A stretch of DNA of 64,000 nucleotides from Halovivax asiaticus JCM 14624. Lineage in GTDB: Archaea; Halobacteriota; Halobacteria; Halobacteriales; Natrialbaceae. A program made the position numbers and the translations under genes. This document shows positions 42,055 to 50,229 of the stretch, piece after piece. The DNA lies in assembly GCF_000337515.1 (NCBI RefSeq), contig NZ_AOIQ01000011.1, positions 21,618-85,617 on the forward strand, in the 5' to 3' direction. The notes under the pieces are model-generated. The model was not told the DNA's origin and made no database searches. It saw only the letters and a program-made list of their open reading frames with translations. The stretch's first letter is position 1. Each line of letters starts with the position of its first letter.

Positions 42055-44151
42055 ATGGATCGCAGTCCCAACTCACCCGTTACTATCGAACGGGACGGCT
42101 CGACCGTTCGCGTGGGGGACGAGATCGAACGTGCCGAAGTGCGAATCGAGGTCGACGGGGAACCGGCCCTCGAGCCAGCGATGCCGGACCTGTTCTTGTT
42201 TCCCATCGACGACGCAGTCTCCGTCACCGTCTCCCGGATGCGGTTGCAGGGAACGGTCGGGCGAACGCTCTGGGACGGGAACGGGACACCGGTGGCCGAA
42301 CTCTCCGACGGCCGAAACGAGGTTCCGAACGGGACGTACTACGCCTCGATCACCGGAACGGTAAAGATTCACCTCCGGATCGAGAACGCAGCGGTCAGCG
42401 CCGAACAGCACATCGACGACGATCAGGCGATCGTCGATCTGCGCTTCGACGAGCCCACGATAGTAGCGATCGGCGCCCGCTCACTCCGCTCGCATCCGAC
42501 GGCGACGATCACGGTTCCCGACGACCCCGAAACCCTCCTCGAAGCCCTCCCCTACCTGGCCACCTCGATCAAGGAGTTCACCTGCGAGCGCTCCTGGCCC
42601 ACGCTCAGACAGCACCCGCCAGCGATCGAGCGCGGGGACGAGCTAGACGTGCCGCCGGAGCTCCGAATCCCGGAAACCGGCGTGGAGATCCGCATTCCCC
42701 CGACGTACGAACACTGCTACCAGGTGGCGCCGCTGGCGTTCTACCTCGGCGCCGAGCTCACCCCAGCTGACACCCCCGCGCTCGTCCTCGAGAACGGCCA
42801 CGTCGAACCGCTCGTCACCGAGCGCGCCGGCGTCGACGAGCGCGTTGCCGACATCCTCTCCCGGTGTCTGCTGCTCGACTCGCTCGTGAGAGCTGGCGGT
42901 TACCAGTCACTGGAGAAGGCCGAGTACGACCAGCTGGCACCGCAACTGCCGTTCTACCCGCCGAACCTCTACGACCTTCCGCTCGCCGATCAATTGCTCG
43001 AGTACCTCGACGTGTCCCGCGACGTGCTCTCACCGTTCCTGGCGCGCTGGCCGAAGCGCGCCGTGTTGCGCCCGGAACCAGAAGATGTCGCGGTGCTTCC
43101 GTCGCTGCTTCACGAACTCGCGCGGATCGACGTCGCCCGATCCGTCGAGTGCGTTCCCCCGACGATTCCGGCCGGCGAGAGCCCAGCCGCCGAGGGCGAC
43201 TCGGCCAGCGGCGTGAGACGACCCGGCGCACTGCTGAGCGCGCACACGTTCTCCGACGCCACGCCGGGAACCTGCCGCCTGCACCCGGACGCGATGGAGC
43301 GCGGACAGCGTCTCGAACGCACCACGACCGACTCCGCCCACCTCACGCTCGTGACGGCCGACGCGGACCGGGGACGAGCGTTCCGTCGGTTCGCCGAGCG
43401 CACCGACGAGACGGTGATCTCGGTCCTCGAACAGCCCACGGCGGCCGCCCTCCACGACGCGCTCGAAGCTGATCGAACCGCCCTGTACTGTGAGAACCCG
43501 ACCACCGAAGCGGGGATTCGCTGTGCAGACCGGACGCTCCCGTTCGACGAGCTGGGGGCCGTCGGCTCGCCGGTCGTCTGGCTCGCCGAGACCTCGCCCG
43601 GGCCGATCGGTGACGCACTCGTCGCTGCCGGAGCGATCGCGGTCGTGCTCACCGACGGCGCGCCGAGTCCGGCCGCGGTTCGGGCCACCCTCACCCAGTT
43701 GCTCGCCGGCTTCTCGGTCGCGGACGCGGCGTACACGGCCGGCCTCGATCGCGAAGTCGATCTCCGATTCGTCGGCGACGCGTCCGTGACGGTCGTCCGC
43801 CAGGTGAGTAATTCGCCGACGATCGTCGATCTCACCGCGACCGAGACCGACCGGTATACCGCCACGATCCGCTATTACCCCACCGACGTCATGCGACAGG
43901 GATCGGTCGCGAAGACCAGCACCGGAGACAGCGTCCTCACCCGACCGTACGAGGAGTCCGCCCGCGACGGGTACTGGCTGGTCGGCGCCGATGCGGAGCA
44001 AGAACTTCCGGTCACGCCGGGGGAAGCCGCAGCGTTCGTCGACGACGACGGAGTCACCGTCCGGCTCGACAACCGTTTACTGACCACGACGGACGACGAA
44101 GCGCTCCAGAGGCCGACGCTCACCCGGAGAACGGGCGAGAACAGCGGTTGA
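42055..44151 (+). CDS. Large haloarchaeal protein with degenerate CHAT-like domain, copy B
   Basis: 698 residues, colinear with copy A at 28315 over the full length (same VRVGDEIERAEVRIEVDG start, GTYYASITGTVKIHLRIENA, RIPPTYEHCYQVAPLAFYLGA, FYPPNLYDLPLADQLLEYLD). The CHAT-like C-terminal part has GAVGSPVVWLAETSPG, ALVAAGAIAVVL, LLAGFSVADAAYTA and RFVGDASVTVV; catalytic His and Cys are again absent. The last ~25 residues (QRPTLTRRTGENSG) and the linker before the CHAT-like part differ most. It is transcribed from TATA AAATATATC at ~42018. It lies directly upstream of cbtB in divergent orientation. Function unknown. Confidence 0.75.
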   Translation: MDRSPNSPVTIERDGSTVRVGDEIERAEVRIEVDGEPALEPAMPDLFLFPIDDAVSVTVSRMRLQGTVGRTLWDGNGTPVAELSDGRNEVPNGTYYASITGTVKIHLRIENAAVSAEQHIDDDQAIVDLRFDEPTIVAIGARSLRSHPTATITVPDDPETLLEALPYLATSIKEFTCERSWPTLRQHPPAIERGDELDVPPELRIPETGVEIRIPPTYEHCYQVAPLAFYLGAELTPADTPALVLENGHVEPLVTERAGVDERVADILSRCLLLDSLVRAGGYQSLEKAEYDQLAPQLPFYPPNLYDLPLADQLLEYLDVSRDVLSPFLARWPKRAVLRPEPEDVAVLPSLLHELARIDVARSVECVPPTIPAGESPAAEGDSASGVRRPGALLSAHTFSDATPGTCRLHPDAMERGQRLERTTTDSAHLTLVTADADRGRAFRRFAERTDETVISVLEQPTAAALHDALEADRTALYCENPTTEAGIRCADRTLPFDELGAVGSPVVWLAETSPGPIGDALVAAGAIAVVLTDGAPSPAAVRATLTQLLAGFSVADAAYTAGLDREVDLRFVGDASVTVVRQVSNSPTIVDLTATETDRYTATIRYYPTDVMRQGSVAKTSTGDSVLTRPYEESARDGYWLVGADAEQELPVTPGEAAAFVDDDGVTVRLDNRLLTTTDDEALQRPTLTRRTGENSG
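43471..43589 (+). repeat. 119-bp near-identical tract shared with copy A (29740-29858)
   Basis: Partner of the tract in copy A, 118/119 identical. A second shared run of 38 bp (CGCTCGCATCCGACGG...) occurs at ~42490 and ~28757, and a 27-bp run starts at TGGCCGAAGCGCGCC (43051 and 29323). Both genes point the same way, so these are direct repeats ~13.7 kb apart. Confidence 0.85.
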
Positions 44152-44290
44152 CACGCTCGACATAGGGAATCGTTCCAGGTCGCGGCGTCTCGCGACACCG
44201 ACGGAAAATTGGTGTACGGGCCTCCGTGGCCGTTACAGAACTGTTCCTGAAAGTGGTCACCGCAGAATCACACGGCAGCGGTGACCGACC

Positions 44291-44536
44291 TCACCCGTCT
44301 ACCGACTCACTCCCCCGCCGCGCACGGGCTTTCACCTGCTCCAAGAATTCGGACAGATTCATCGCAGCCACACAGTGCTCACAGCAATGTCGCACGGAGT
44401 CAGCGTACTTTGCCGACAGCGGCTCCGGCGGTGTGACGTCGATCCGGAAGAGAAATTGCGGGGCCGCGTTGCGATCGCACCGGTAGCACTCGCGGTCCGG
44501 AGCCGGCTCGCCGGCGCTGTCGTCGACGGTACTCAT
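44291..44536 (-). CDS. Small zinc-finger-like protein
   Basis: 81 residues from ATG 44536 (a GTG 12 codons or an ATG four codons earlier is possible). Two cysteine pairs, RECYRCDRN and RHCCEHCVAA, frame a conserved-looking APQFLFRIDVTPPEPLSAKYADSV. The C-terminus is a basic helix (NLSEFLEQVKARARRG). Small CxxC proteins of this size are common and mostly uncharacterised in haloarchaea; zinc binding is likely and nucleic-acid or protein interaction possible. It is convergent with copy B of the CHAT-like pair. Confidence 0.65.
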   Translation of the reverse strand: MSTVDDSAGEPAPDRECYRCDRNAAPQFLFRIDVTPPEPLSAKYADSVRHCCEHCVAAMNLSEFLEQVKARARRGSESVDG

Positions 44537-44680
44537 CCGAGCTCCCACCGTAGCCTGGACGACCTACCAGGGGACCACGGTACCCACCCTCCAGAATCTA
44601 AAGTATTCGACGGATAGCGATACGACTCCCTAGCCAACGGGCGTGCGAGACCTTTTTGTCTCGAAGGCGTGTTTCGGAAC

Positions 44681-44800
44681 ATGGCTAACGAAAACCCTCA
44701 TGGGGGTTTCGGAAGCCACGTCCCGGGTGTCATCACCACCCGGGGCACTTTCGTACCCATGCGGACGCGGCTTCCGTATGGCCAGTTGACGTGAATTGTA
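44681..44800 (+). ncRNA. Candidate structured RNA with branched fold
   Basis: A long stem pairs 44710-44723 with 44763-44776 (CGGAAGCC/GGCTTCCG, one A-C mismatch, then CGTCC/GGACG). It encloses an inner hairpin CCCGGGTG/CACCCGGG (44722-44729 with 44737-44744), and a third hairpin AAACCC/GGGTTT lies before it (44692-44697 with 44704-44709). A TTTTTG element 27 nt before 44681 could be the promoter. The same stretch can be read as a 37-codon ORF (MANENPHGGF...), but its third positions are only about two-thirds G/C, unlike genes here, so an RNA is favoured. I cannot assign it to a known family. Confidence 0.45.
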
Positions 44801-45088
44801 TTATAGTTACTGTTTAGACAGTGGAATCAATAGTTCTCGGGAGGAGATAGAAAACGAGTCGGCCGCCTTCAGCGCGGAGGCATGTGGCCGGATTGACCCG
44901 ATGGCGAGACGGTCTCACTCGCTTCGCTCACGGTTACACCGTTCGCATCGCGGTTGGCACTTCGCTCCGAACCGCGCTTCGCTCGTGAGCGTGCGACTCG
45001 CGTGCTTCAAATCCCGGATCTTGCTCACTGCTGCCATCAGCGTTCGCTCGGAGCGACCGCTCCTCGCGAGGTGAGTGCCAGTAATCAG
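44801..45088. other. Intergenic region between RNA candidate and tRNA-Thr
   Basis: 288 nt. It contains the AT-rich ATTGTATTATAG (44795-44806), a stem CGGCC-GCCT / AGGC-GGCCG at ~44860-44895, and a run of short inverted repeats built on CGCTTCGCTC-like words (for example CGCGGTT/AACCGCG). No gene is convincing. Confidence 0.35.
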
Positions 45089-45160
45089 AGCCTAGGCCGG
45101 GATTTGAACCCGGGCTCTCGTCCTTACCAAGGACGCGCTTTACCGCTAAGCTACCCAGGC
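45089..45160 (-). tRNA. tRNA-Thr (anticodon GGT)
   Basis: The minus strand folds as a complete cloverleaf: acceptor GCCTGGG/CCTAGGC (one G-U), D-arm GCTTAGCGGTAAAGC, anticodon arm CGTCC-TTGGTAA-GGACG giving anticodon GGT, and T-arm CCGGG-TTCAAAT-CCCGG. The discriminator base is U and no CCA is encoded. There is no intron. Confidence 0.95.
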
Positions 45161-45267
45161 GCGCAAGTCAGTGTTGCTTGGAGGTAGGTAAATCCGTTTC
45201 GATCCTGAGCGCCGCGGCGTCGTGTGGTTTGGTCACACCCGGGAGGGACCAGTGACGATCCAACGGC

Positions 45268-46008
45268 CTACTCGACGCCTTCAGTGACGTGATCCGCGGC
45301 GCCGCCGTCGCTGGCGAGGCCGTCGACTGTGGTGGCGTCGCTCGTGTGCAGCCAGCGCTCCGCCGGTGGGAGCGTGGTATCGGCTCGATCGGCGAGGGTG
45401 GCCGCGAGGTCGGAAAGCGCCGGTGCCGGCGGTTTGGAGACAGCCGCGGCACCCGTCTCGACGGCCAATTCGAGGACGTCGCGTTCGAGGCGGGCGTCGA
45501 TCGCGCCGGGGTCGGCGGCGTCGCGGCGGGTCGTCTGGTCGCGACCGAAGGCCTGAATCGTCTCGACGGCGCGATCGGCGGCGTCGGTGCGCGACAGGAT
45601 TGAGAAGCCGCGCGCGACGAGCACGTCGGCGGCGACGATCGCGAGGTCCGCGTCGGCATCCGCTTCGACAGTGACATCGGTGTCCGCGTGGGTGTCGGCA
45701 TCGTCGCCTGCATGGGTTTCGACGCCACCATCGACCTCGGATTCGGCGTCGGACCACGGCGTCACGTGGGCCAGCTCCCGGGTGAGCGCCAGTCCGTCGT
45801 AGATCAACTGGGTGCCCGCGGCGAGTTCGCGAACGGCCGCGAGGTCGGCGCTCGGATCGGCCGCAAGCGCACTCTCGACGGTGAGAACGGCGGGCGTCAG
45901 TGCGTTCGCGTCGATCTCGTCGTAGAGCCGACGTCGCAGCGGCGGTGGCGACACGTCGGCCACAGCCTCGCGGACAGTTCGTCGGCACCGGGCGACCCGA
46001 TCCATCAT
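45268..46008 (-). CDS. Conserved haloarchaeal protein, possibly DUF7114
   Basis: 246 residues, mostly helical. The N-terminal part (RVARCRRTVREAVADVSPPPLRRRLYDEIDANALTPAVLTVESALAADP) and the segment ELAAGTQLIYDGLALTRELAH ... AADVLVARGFSILSRTDAADRAVETIQAFGRDQT have the helix lengths of the all-alpha isoprenoid synthase fold. The DDxxD motifs are missing, so synthase activity is not expected. A ~35-residue linker between them is repetitive in Asp, Ala, Thr and Val. The DUF number is from memory and unsure. It diverges from the enoyl-CoA hydratase gene with a 57-nt gap. Confidence 0.6.
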   Translation of the reverse strand: MMDRVARCRRTVREAVADVSPPPLRRRLYDEIDANALTPAVLTVESALAADPSADLAAVRELAAGTQLIYDGLALTRELAHVTPWSDAESEVDGGVETHAGDDADTHADTDVTVEADADADLAIVAADVLVARGFSILSRTDAADRAVETIQAFGRDQTTRRDAADPGAIDARLERDVLELAVETGAAAVSKPPAPALSDLAATLADRADTTLPPAERWLHTSDATTVDGLASDGGAADHVTEGVE

Positions 46009-46065
46009 CCAGCCGTTGCGCCGGCGGACGCAAAGACCTTTGGAAAGTGCCCAGAGGAACGACGT

Positions 46066-46779
46066 ATGATCGAAACTGCCGAAGCCGATACGGGGGTGGT
46101 GCGGGTTGTCCTGAACCGACCGGCGGCGCGCAACGCGCTCACGCCCGCGGGGCTCGAAGCGCTCGCGAGCGCCGTCGAAACGGCCGACGAACGCGAAGAC
46201 GTCGCCGTCGTCGCCCTCCAGGGGGCCGGCGAGGCGTTCTGCGCCGGTGCGGATCTCGACGCGGTCGCCGAACTCGACCGCGAGACGGGCGCGGACTTCG
46301 CCCGACTGGGCCAGCGCGTCGCGCGGACGATCGAAGATTGCGAGACGCCCGTCGTCGCCGCGATCGACGGCCCGGCGATGGGCGGCGGCCTCGAGCTCGC
46401 GCTAGCCTGTGACCTCAGAGTCACCACCCCGCGATCCACCTTCGGCGAACCCGGCGTCACCTTCGGTCTCTTCGGCGCGTGGGGTGGCACCGTCAGGCTC
46501 CCACGCATCGTCGGCGAGGGCAACGCCATGGATCTCGCGCTGTCCGGGCGGACGATCGACGCCGAGACGGCCCGCCGGATGGGGTTGGTCAGTCGTCTCG
46601 TCGATGATCCGATGGCGGTCCCAACACAGCTCGCGACGAATCCATCGGGGACGATGGCACGCCTCGCCGACCGCATTCGTGATTGTGACGCTCTCTCCAC
46701 GCAAGAACAGCGGGAAGCAGTCGCATTCGGTGAGTCCGTCGAGCGCCACCGGGACGACGTTCGAGCGCTTCGCGAGTGA
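46066..46779 (+). CDS. Enoyl-CoA hydratase/isomerase family protein
   Basis: 237 residues. Crotonase motifs: VVLNRPAARNALTPAGLEAL, GAGEAFCAGADLDAVAEL (oxyanion hole), IDGPAMGGGLELALACDLRVTTPRSTFGEPGVTFGLFGAWGGT. A Glu in FGEPGV occupies a position near the catalytic site, and LSGRTIDAETARRMGLVSRLV is the usual C-terminal helix region. The protein is shorter than typical hydratases (~255), mainly at the C-terminus. It is not closely related in sequence to the one at 15.9 kb. It is monocistronic, converging with nadE. Confidence 0.85.
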   Translation: MIETAEADTGVVRVVLNRPAARNALTPAGLEALASAVETADEREDVAVVALQGAGEAFCAGADLDAVAELDRETGADFARLGQRVARTIEDCETPVVAAIDGPAMGGGLELALACDLRVTTPRSTFGEPGVTFGLFGAWGGTVRLPRIVGEGNAMDLALSGRTIDAETARRMGLVSRLVDDPMAVPTQLATNPSGTMARLADRIRDCDALSTQEQREAVAFGESVERHRDDVRALRE

Positions 46780-46833
46780 CGGCGAAGACGTGAGCCTGCT
46801 CCTCCCTGGCGTTCCAGGTATCTGACAATCGTC

Positions 46834-47628
46834 TCACTCGATCGGTTCGGGCGCCGGCGGCGCCGATCGCTTGTGTTCGCTCGCCTCGTACAGCGCGCGA
46901 ACGTGCTCGACGGTCTCTTCGTCGACGTCGAGCTCGCGCGCCGTCGCCGCGACCGAGAGGGGGCCGTCGACGTGGGTCGCCAGGATGGCGTCGAGCGTGT
47001 CGTAGGTGAGCCCCAGTTCCTCCTCGTCTGTCTGACCCGCCCAGAGTTCCGCGGTCGGCGTCTTCTCGACGAGGGCGTCCGGGACGCCGACGTGACTGGC
47101 GAGCTGGCGTACCTGGGCCTTGTAGAGGTTCCCGATCGGGTGGCAGTCGACGGCGCCGTCGCCGTACTTGGTGAAGTAGCCGACGGCGGCCTCGCTGCGG
47201 TTGCCGGTACCCAGCACCAGCCGGTTCTCGTGATTCGCGACGAGGTAGTTGAACACCGCTCGCACGCGAGCGCGGGCGTTGCCGACCGCCCGATGGTCGC
47301 CCTCGGCTTCGGGATAGGCCGAGAGGAGGGCGTCCACGACGGGTTCGACTTCGAAGACGTCGTAGGGCAGTTCCAGATCCTGGGCAACGCGTTCGGCGTC
47401 GCTCATGTGCTCGTCGGCGCTGACGCGGGCGGGCAAGACGAGCCCGTGGACGTTCTCGGATCCCAGTGCCTCCGTCGCCAGGTACGCGGTGAGTGTGCTG
47501 TCGATCCCACCGGAGAGGCCGAGGACGGCGCCGTCGACGCCCGCGGCGTCGACCTGATCGCGAACGAAACCGACGATGTGTTCCCGCCGCGTCTCGAGTT
47601 CGTCCGCGGCGAATCGAAGATCGATCAT
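46834..47628 (-). CDS. nadE: NH3-dependent NAD+ synthase NadE
   Basis: 264 residues, the length of the ammonia-using form without a glutaminase domain. The PP-loop is VLGLSGGIDSTLTAYLA. Further family blocks are VLPARVSADEHMSDAERVA, RARVRAVFNYLVANHENRLVLGTGNRSEAAVGYFTKYGDGAVD, NLYKAQVRQLASHVGVP and PTAELWAGQTDEEELGLTYDTLDAIL. It adenylates nicotinate adenine dinucleotide and amidates it to NAD+. The short C-terminal tail is basic and proline-rich. Confidence 0.95.
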   Translation of the reverse strand: MIDLRFAADELETRREHIVGFVRDQVDAAGVDGAVLGLSGGIDSTLTAYLATEALGSENVHGLVLPARVSADEHMSDAERVAQDLELPYDVFEVEPVVDALLSAYPEAEGDHRAVGNARARVRAVFNYLVANHENRLVLGTGNRSEAAVGYFTKYGDGAVDCHPIGNLYKAQVRQLASHVGVPDALVEKTPTAELWAGQTDEEELGLTYDTLDAILATHVDGPLSVAATARELDVDEETVEHVRALYEASEHKRSAPPAPEPIE

Positions 47629-47940
47629 GGCCGCCCATTACCCGGCAGCGACCAAATAGCCTCGGTCAGTGCGAAATCCGTGGACAAGTGTCCGATAAGG
47701 AAACATACCTCGACAGTCCTATAGTGAACGTTCAGTTTTCGATGTACTTCAGCCACATTCGCAAAGCAACCGCTCAGATCGGCACGTGATCCGAGGTGGA
47801 TCGGAGCCGCCGTCCACTCACCTCGGTACGGCAGTGAAGGTACCCACCGCCAAATTTGGTACTCTTGTTTCGCTCCGAACACCGAAACTGAGGTTGAACG
47901 CAACGGTTGTGGATCGGATGACAAGCAAAACGATGAACGA
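47629..47940. other. Intergenic region between nadE and a Tat-exported protein gene
   Basis: 312 nt with lower GC than the genes. Stretches such as AACGTTCAGTTTTCGATG and AAATTTGGTACTCTTG are AT-rich, but no ORF with haloarchaeal codon use is present. It holds the nadE promoter near 47655 and the 3' flank of the minus-strand gene at 47941. Confidence 0.4.
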
Positions 47941-48936
47941 TCAGTCGTCGGCGCCATCGTTGGCCGTCACGTGAATCTCCCGGGTCACCGCATCGTCCGC
48001 ACACGCCACACGGATCGGGAACGTGACGTCCCGCTCGACGGGGTAGGTCGCGTAGCCGAGTTCGATCGTCGTCGACTCGTTCCAGTCCAGCGTTACTGAC
48101 TGGCTGTCGACCACCTCGTCGCCGACGACGAGGCGGACGCCCTGGGTGTTCGGTCCGACCATCATCATGTCGCCGACGTTCGCGACCGAGACCGTCGCCG
48201 TGAATCGGTCGCCGGCGGTCACAGGGGCGTTGGTCTCGACGAGTTCGAGCGCGAACGGCTGGCGGACGGATGGCCCGTCGCTGGTGGCCCCCTCGCCGAG
48301 TCGACCGTCCGCACAGATTGGATACGCCACGGTCGGATACCCGTACTGGATCCAGTGGGGTGCCTCGTCGAGCGAAAGCGTCGTCGTGTCCGATTCGCCC
48401 TCGATCTCGTGAACGGCGACGACGGTGTAGTTTCGTCCCTCGACCCAGACGAGGCGCTCCAGGTCGCCCGCGTCGTCGAGCGCGTCCGCGACGATCTCCA
48501 CGGAATCGGCGACGCCGATCGTCTCGTCGGGGCCGGGCCTCGTCGACAGCGAGTCGATCCGCGGCGGGTCGCGGCCGTCTTCGGCCGCCGTCACTGCCCA
48601 CTCGACGGTCGTCCCGTCGTGACTGGCGCGTATCGTATACGACCCTGATTCCTCGAAGCGAGCCGATCTGGTGGCGTTTCCGGTCGCGTACGAAAGGTCG
48701 AGGAGGGGACCGCCGGACAGGTCACCGAGGGCCCAGTCGACGTCGACCGGATCGACGCCGTCTGGGACGGCGACCTCGAACAACATCGCCGAGTTCAGCG
48801 TCACGGTGACCTCCTCCGACGAACCCACCCGTTCGATCGACTGCAACGGAGGGCCACCGGCGCGATCCGACCCGACCGCGCCGGCGCCGCCGATCCCCGC
48901 GGCACCGATACAGGAGAGATAGTCTCTACGACGCAT
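47941..48936 (-). CDS. Tat-exported protein with Ig-like/CARDB-type domains
   Basis: 331 residues from ATG 48936. The start MRRRDYLSCIGAAGIGGAGAVG is a Tat-type leader. Two beta-rich segments follow: residues ~50-160 (VTVTLNSAMLFEVAVPDGVDPVDVDWALGD; GSYTIRASHDGTTVEWAVTAAEDG), resembling a PKD-type module, and ~230-331 (FALELVETNAPVTAGDRFTATVSVANVGD; LDWNESTTIELGYATYPVERDVTFPIRVACADD), resembling CARDB. Between them is a Trp/Tyr-rich stretch (PHWIQYGYPTVAYPICADG). No enzyme motif is seen. It probably functions at the cell surface. It stands alone next to tRNA-Gly. Confidence 0.7.
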   Translation of the reverse strand: MRRRDYLSCIGAAGIGGAGAVGSDRAGGPPLQSIERVGSSEEVTVTLNSAMLFEVAVPDGVDPVDVDWALGDLSGGPLLDLSYATGNATRSARFEESGSYTIRASHDGTTVEWAVTAAEDGRDPPRIDSLSTRPGPDETIGVADSVEIVADALDDAGDLERLVWVEGRNYTVVAVHEIEGESDTTTLSLDEAPHWIQYGYPTVAYPICADGRLGEGATSDGPSVRQPFALELVETNAPVTAGDRFTATVSVANVGDMMMVGPNTQGVRLVVGDEVVDSQSVTLDWNESTTIELGYATYPVERDVTFPIRVACADDAVTREIHVTANDGADD

Positions 48937-49080
48937 GACCTCGTCTCCTACGCGCAGCACCAATGGGTTTCGCAGTCGACAATTTGGCTGACGGTCACGC
49001 CATCGGACCGATCGTCGCGGAAGCGGTTCGTTCAAGAGGGATGACCGCCATACGTCGACGTGGAAGCGCGCCAGTGGTGA

Positions 49081-49099
49081 GCAAATCCGCCGGATTTGC
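49081..49099. repeat. Triloop palindrome GCAAATCC-GCC-GGATTTGC
   Basis: Perfect 8-bp stem with a three-base loop, 33 nt before tRNA-Gly. It has the same dimensions as the six palindromes at 58.5-58.7 kb. Confidence 0.7.
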
Positions 49100-49132
49100 G
49101 ATCCTCGGGGCACGAGGAACGAAGTGACGTGT

Positions 49133-49203
49133 GCGCCGGTGGTCCAGTGGTAGGACATTAGCTTCCCAAGCTAATAGCCCGGGTTCAATTCCCGGCCGGC
49201 GCA
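49133..49203 (+). tRNA. tRNA-Gly (anticodon CCC)
   Basis: Complete cloverleaf on the plus strand: acceptor GCGCCGG/CCGGCGC with discriminator A, D-arm GTCCAGTGGTAGGAC, anticodon arm TTAGC-TTCCCAA-GCTAA giving CCC, T-arm CCGGG-TTCAATT-CCCGG. No intron and no encoded CCA. Its last 19 bp before the GCGCA end recur at 49304-49322. Confidence 0.95.
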
Positions 49204-49303
49204 TCCTGCGACGAACGAACGTGAGGAGCGGATGCGCTATCGAGGGAATTGAAAGAGACCAGTCGCAGCCCGCGCAGCGAAGCGAGCAGGAACGTCTGGG
49301 CGT

Positions 49304-49322
49304 GGTTCAATTCCCGGCCGGC
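49304..49322 (+). repeat. Duplicated 3' end of tRNA-Gly (att-like repeat)
   Basis: GGTTCAATTCCCGGCCGGC is identical to 49182-49200 in tRNA-Gly (T-arm and start of the 3' acceptor strand), 122 bp apart in direct orientation. Such a copy is what integration of an element at a tRNA gene leaves behind. The 100 bp between holds no gene. Confidence 0.7.
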
Positions 49323-49481
49323 CATTCTGGGACGCGCCCGGTCGTTCCATCCACGAGCAGTCGTGAAAACACCACTCTCACAGCGGCTGGGCAAGAGACG
49401 GAGACCAAGCGACGCCGAGCGGTCACCGTGTCGAGCGGAAGAGAAGAATCTCGGGGACGGTGCGCCGGCTGCCGAGCGGCC

Positions 49482-50042
49482 TCACTCGAGCAGGCCGAGG
49501 TCCTCGAGCCGGGAGACGATCTTGTCGACGGCGTGTTCGGCGTCGACGGGTCGCTTGCCGCCGGTGATGACGAGCTTGCCGGAGCCGAACAGCAGCGCGA
49601 CGACTTCTGGCTCGTCGAGGCGGTAGACGAGGCCGGGGAACTGCTCGGGTTCGTACTCGATGTTCTCCAGGCCGAGCCCGATCGCGATCGCGTTCAGGTT
49701 GAGGTTGCGCCCGAGGTCGGCCGAGGTGACGATGTTCTGGACGACGATTTCGGGGTCTTCGTTGACCTGAATCTGGAGCTCGCGCAGCTTGTCGAAGACG
49801 ATGCGGAGACTCTCGTGGACGTCGTCGGTGCTCTTGGCGCCGGTACAGACGATCTTCCCGGAGCGGAAGATGAGTGCAGCGGACTTGGGATTCTGGGTGC
49901 GGTAGACGAGACCGGGGAACTGCTCGGGGTCGTAGTCGGCCCCCTCGAGGTCCATCGCGACGCTCTGGAGGTCGAGTTCCTGCCCGATACCGGTCGACGC
50001 CACCACGTTCTCGATGTTGATGGTGTCCTTCGGATCCGTCAT
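49482..50042 (-). CDS. tbp: TATA-box-binding protein (TBP)
   Basis: 186 residues, full archaeal length. The two direct repeats are plain: INIENVVASTGIGQELDLQSVAMDLEGADYDPEQFPGLVYRTQNPKSAALIFRSGKIVCTGAKS and VQNIVTSADLGRNLNLNAIAIGLGLENIEYEPEQFPGLVYRLDEPEVVALLFGSGKLVITGGK. The saddle-forming Phe residues and the GK(I/L)V strands are intact. An acidic N- and C-terminus is typical of halophiles. It recruits TFB and RNA polymerase. Its own promoter is a perfectly symmetric TATA palindrome. Confidence 0.97.
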   Translation of the reverse strand: MTDPKDTINIENVVASTGIGQELDLQSVAMDLEGADYDPEQFPGLVYRTQNPKSAALIFRSGKIVCTGAKSTDDVHESLRIVFDKLRELQIQVNEDPEIVVQNIVTSADLGRNLNLNAIAIGLGLENIEYEPEQFPGLVYRLDEPEVVALLFGSGKLVITGGKRPVDAEHAVDKIVSRLEDLGLLE

Positions 50043-50065
50043 TGGTCGCTTAAAAAGACGTATTT

Positions 50066-50081
50066 AACCTTTATAAAGGTT
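50066..50081. promoter_or_regulatory. Palindromic TATA promoter of tbp, AACCTTTATAAAGGTT
   Basis: A perfect 16-bp palindrome with TTTATAAA at its centre, 24-39 nt before the tbp ATG (50042, minus strand). Because it is symmetric it offers the same TATA to polymerase in both directions; on the plus strand a start near 50100 would give a ~130-nt leader before Trm-G10. Confidence 0.7.
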
Positions 50082-50229
50082 GGTACCGCTCACTGATTAG
50101 TCAGCGTTGGCGACCGAATTCGAAAAGCGTGGATCGAACCGACAGGCGCTATCGCGGCGTTTTCGGCGGGTTCCGCAGCGACGTCGAAACTGGTGAATCG
50201 AGGGTGTGCTCGGAGAAAGCGGTACGCTC

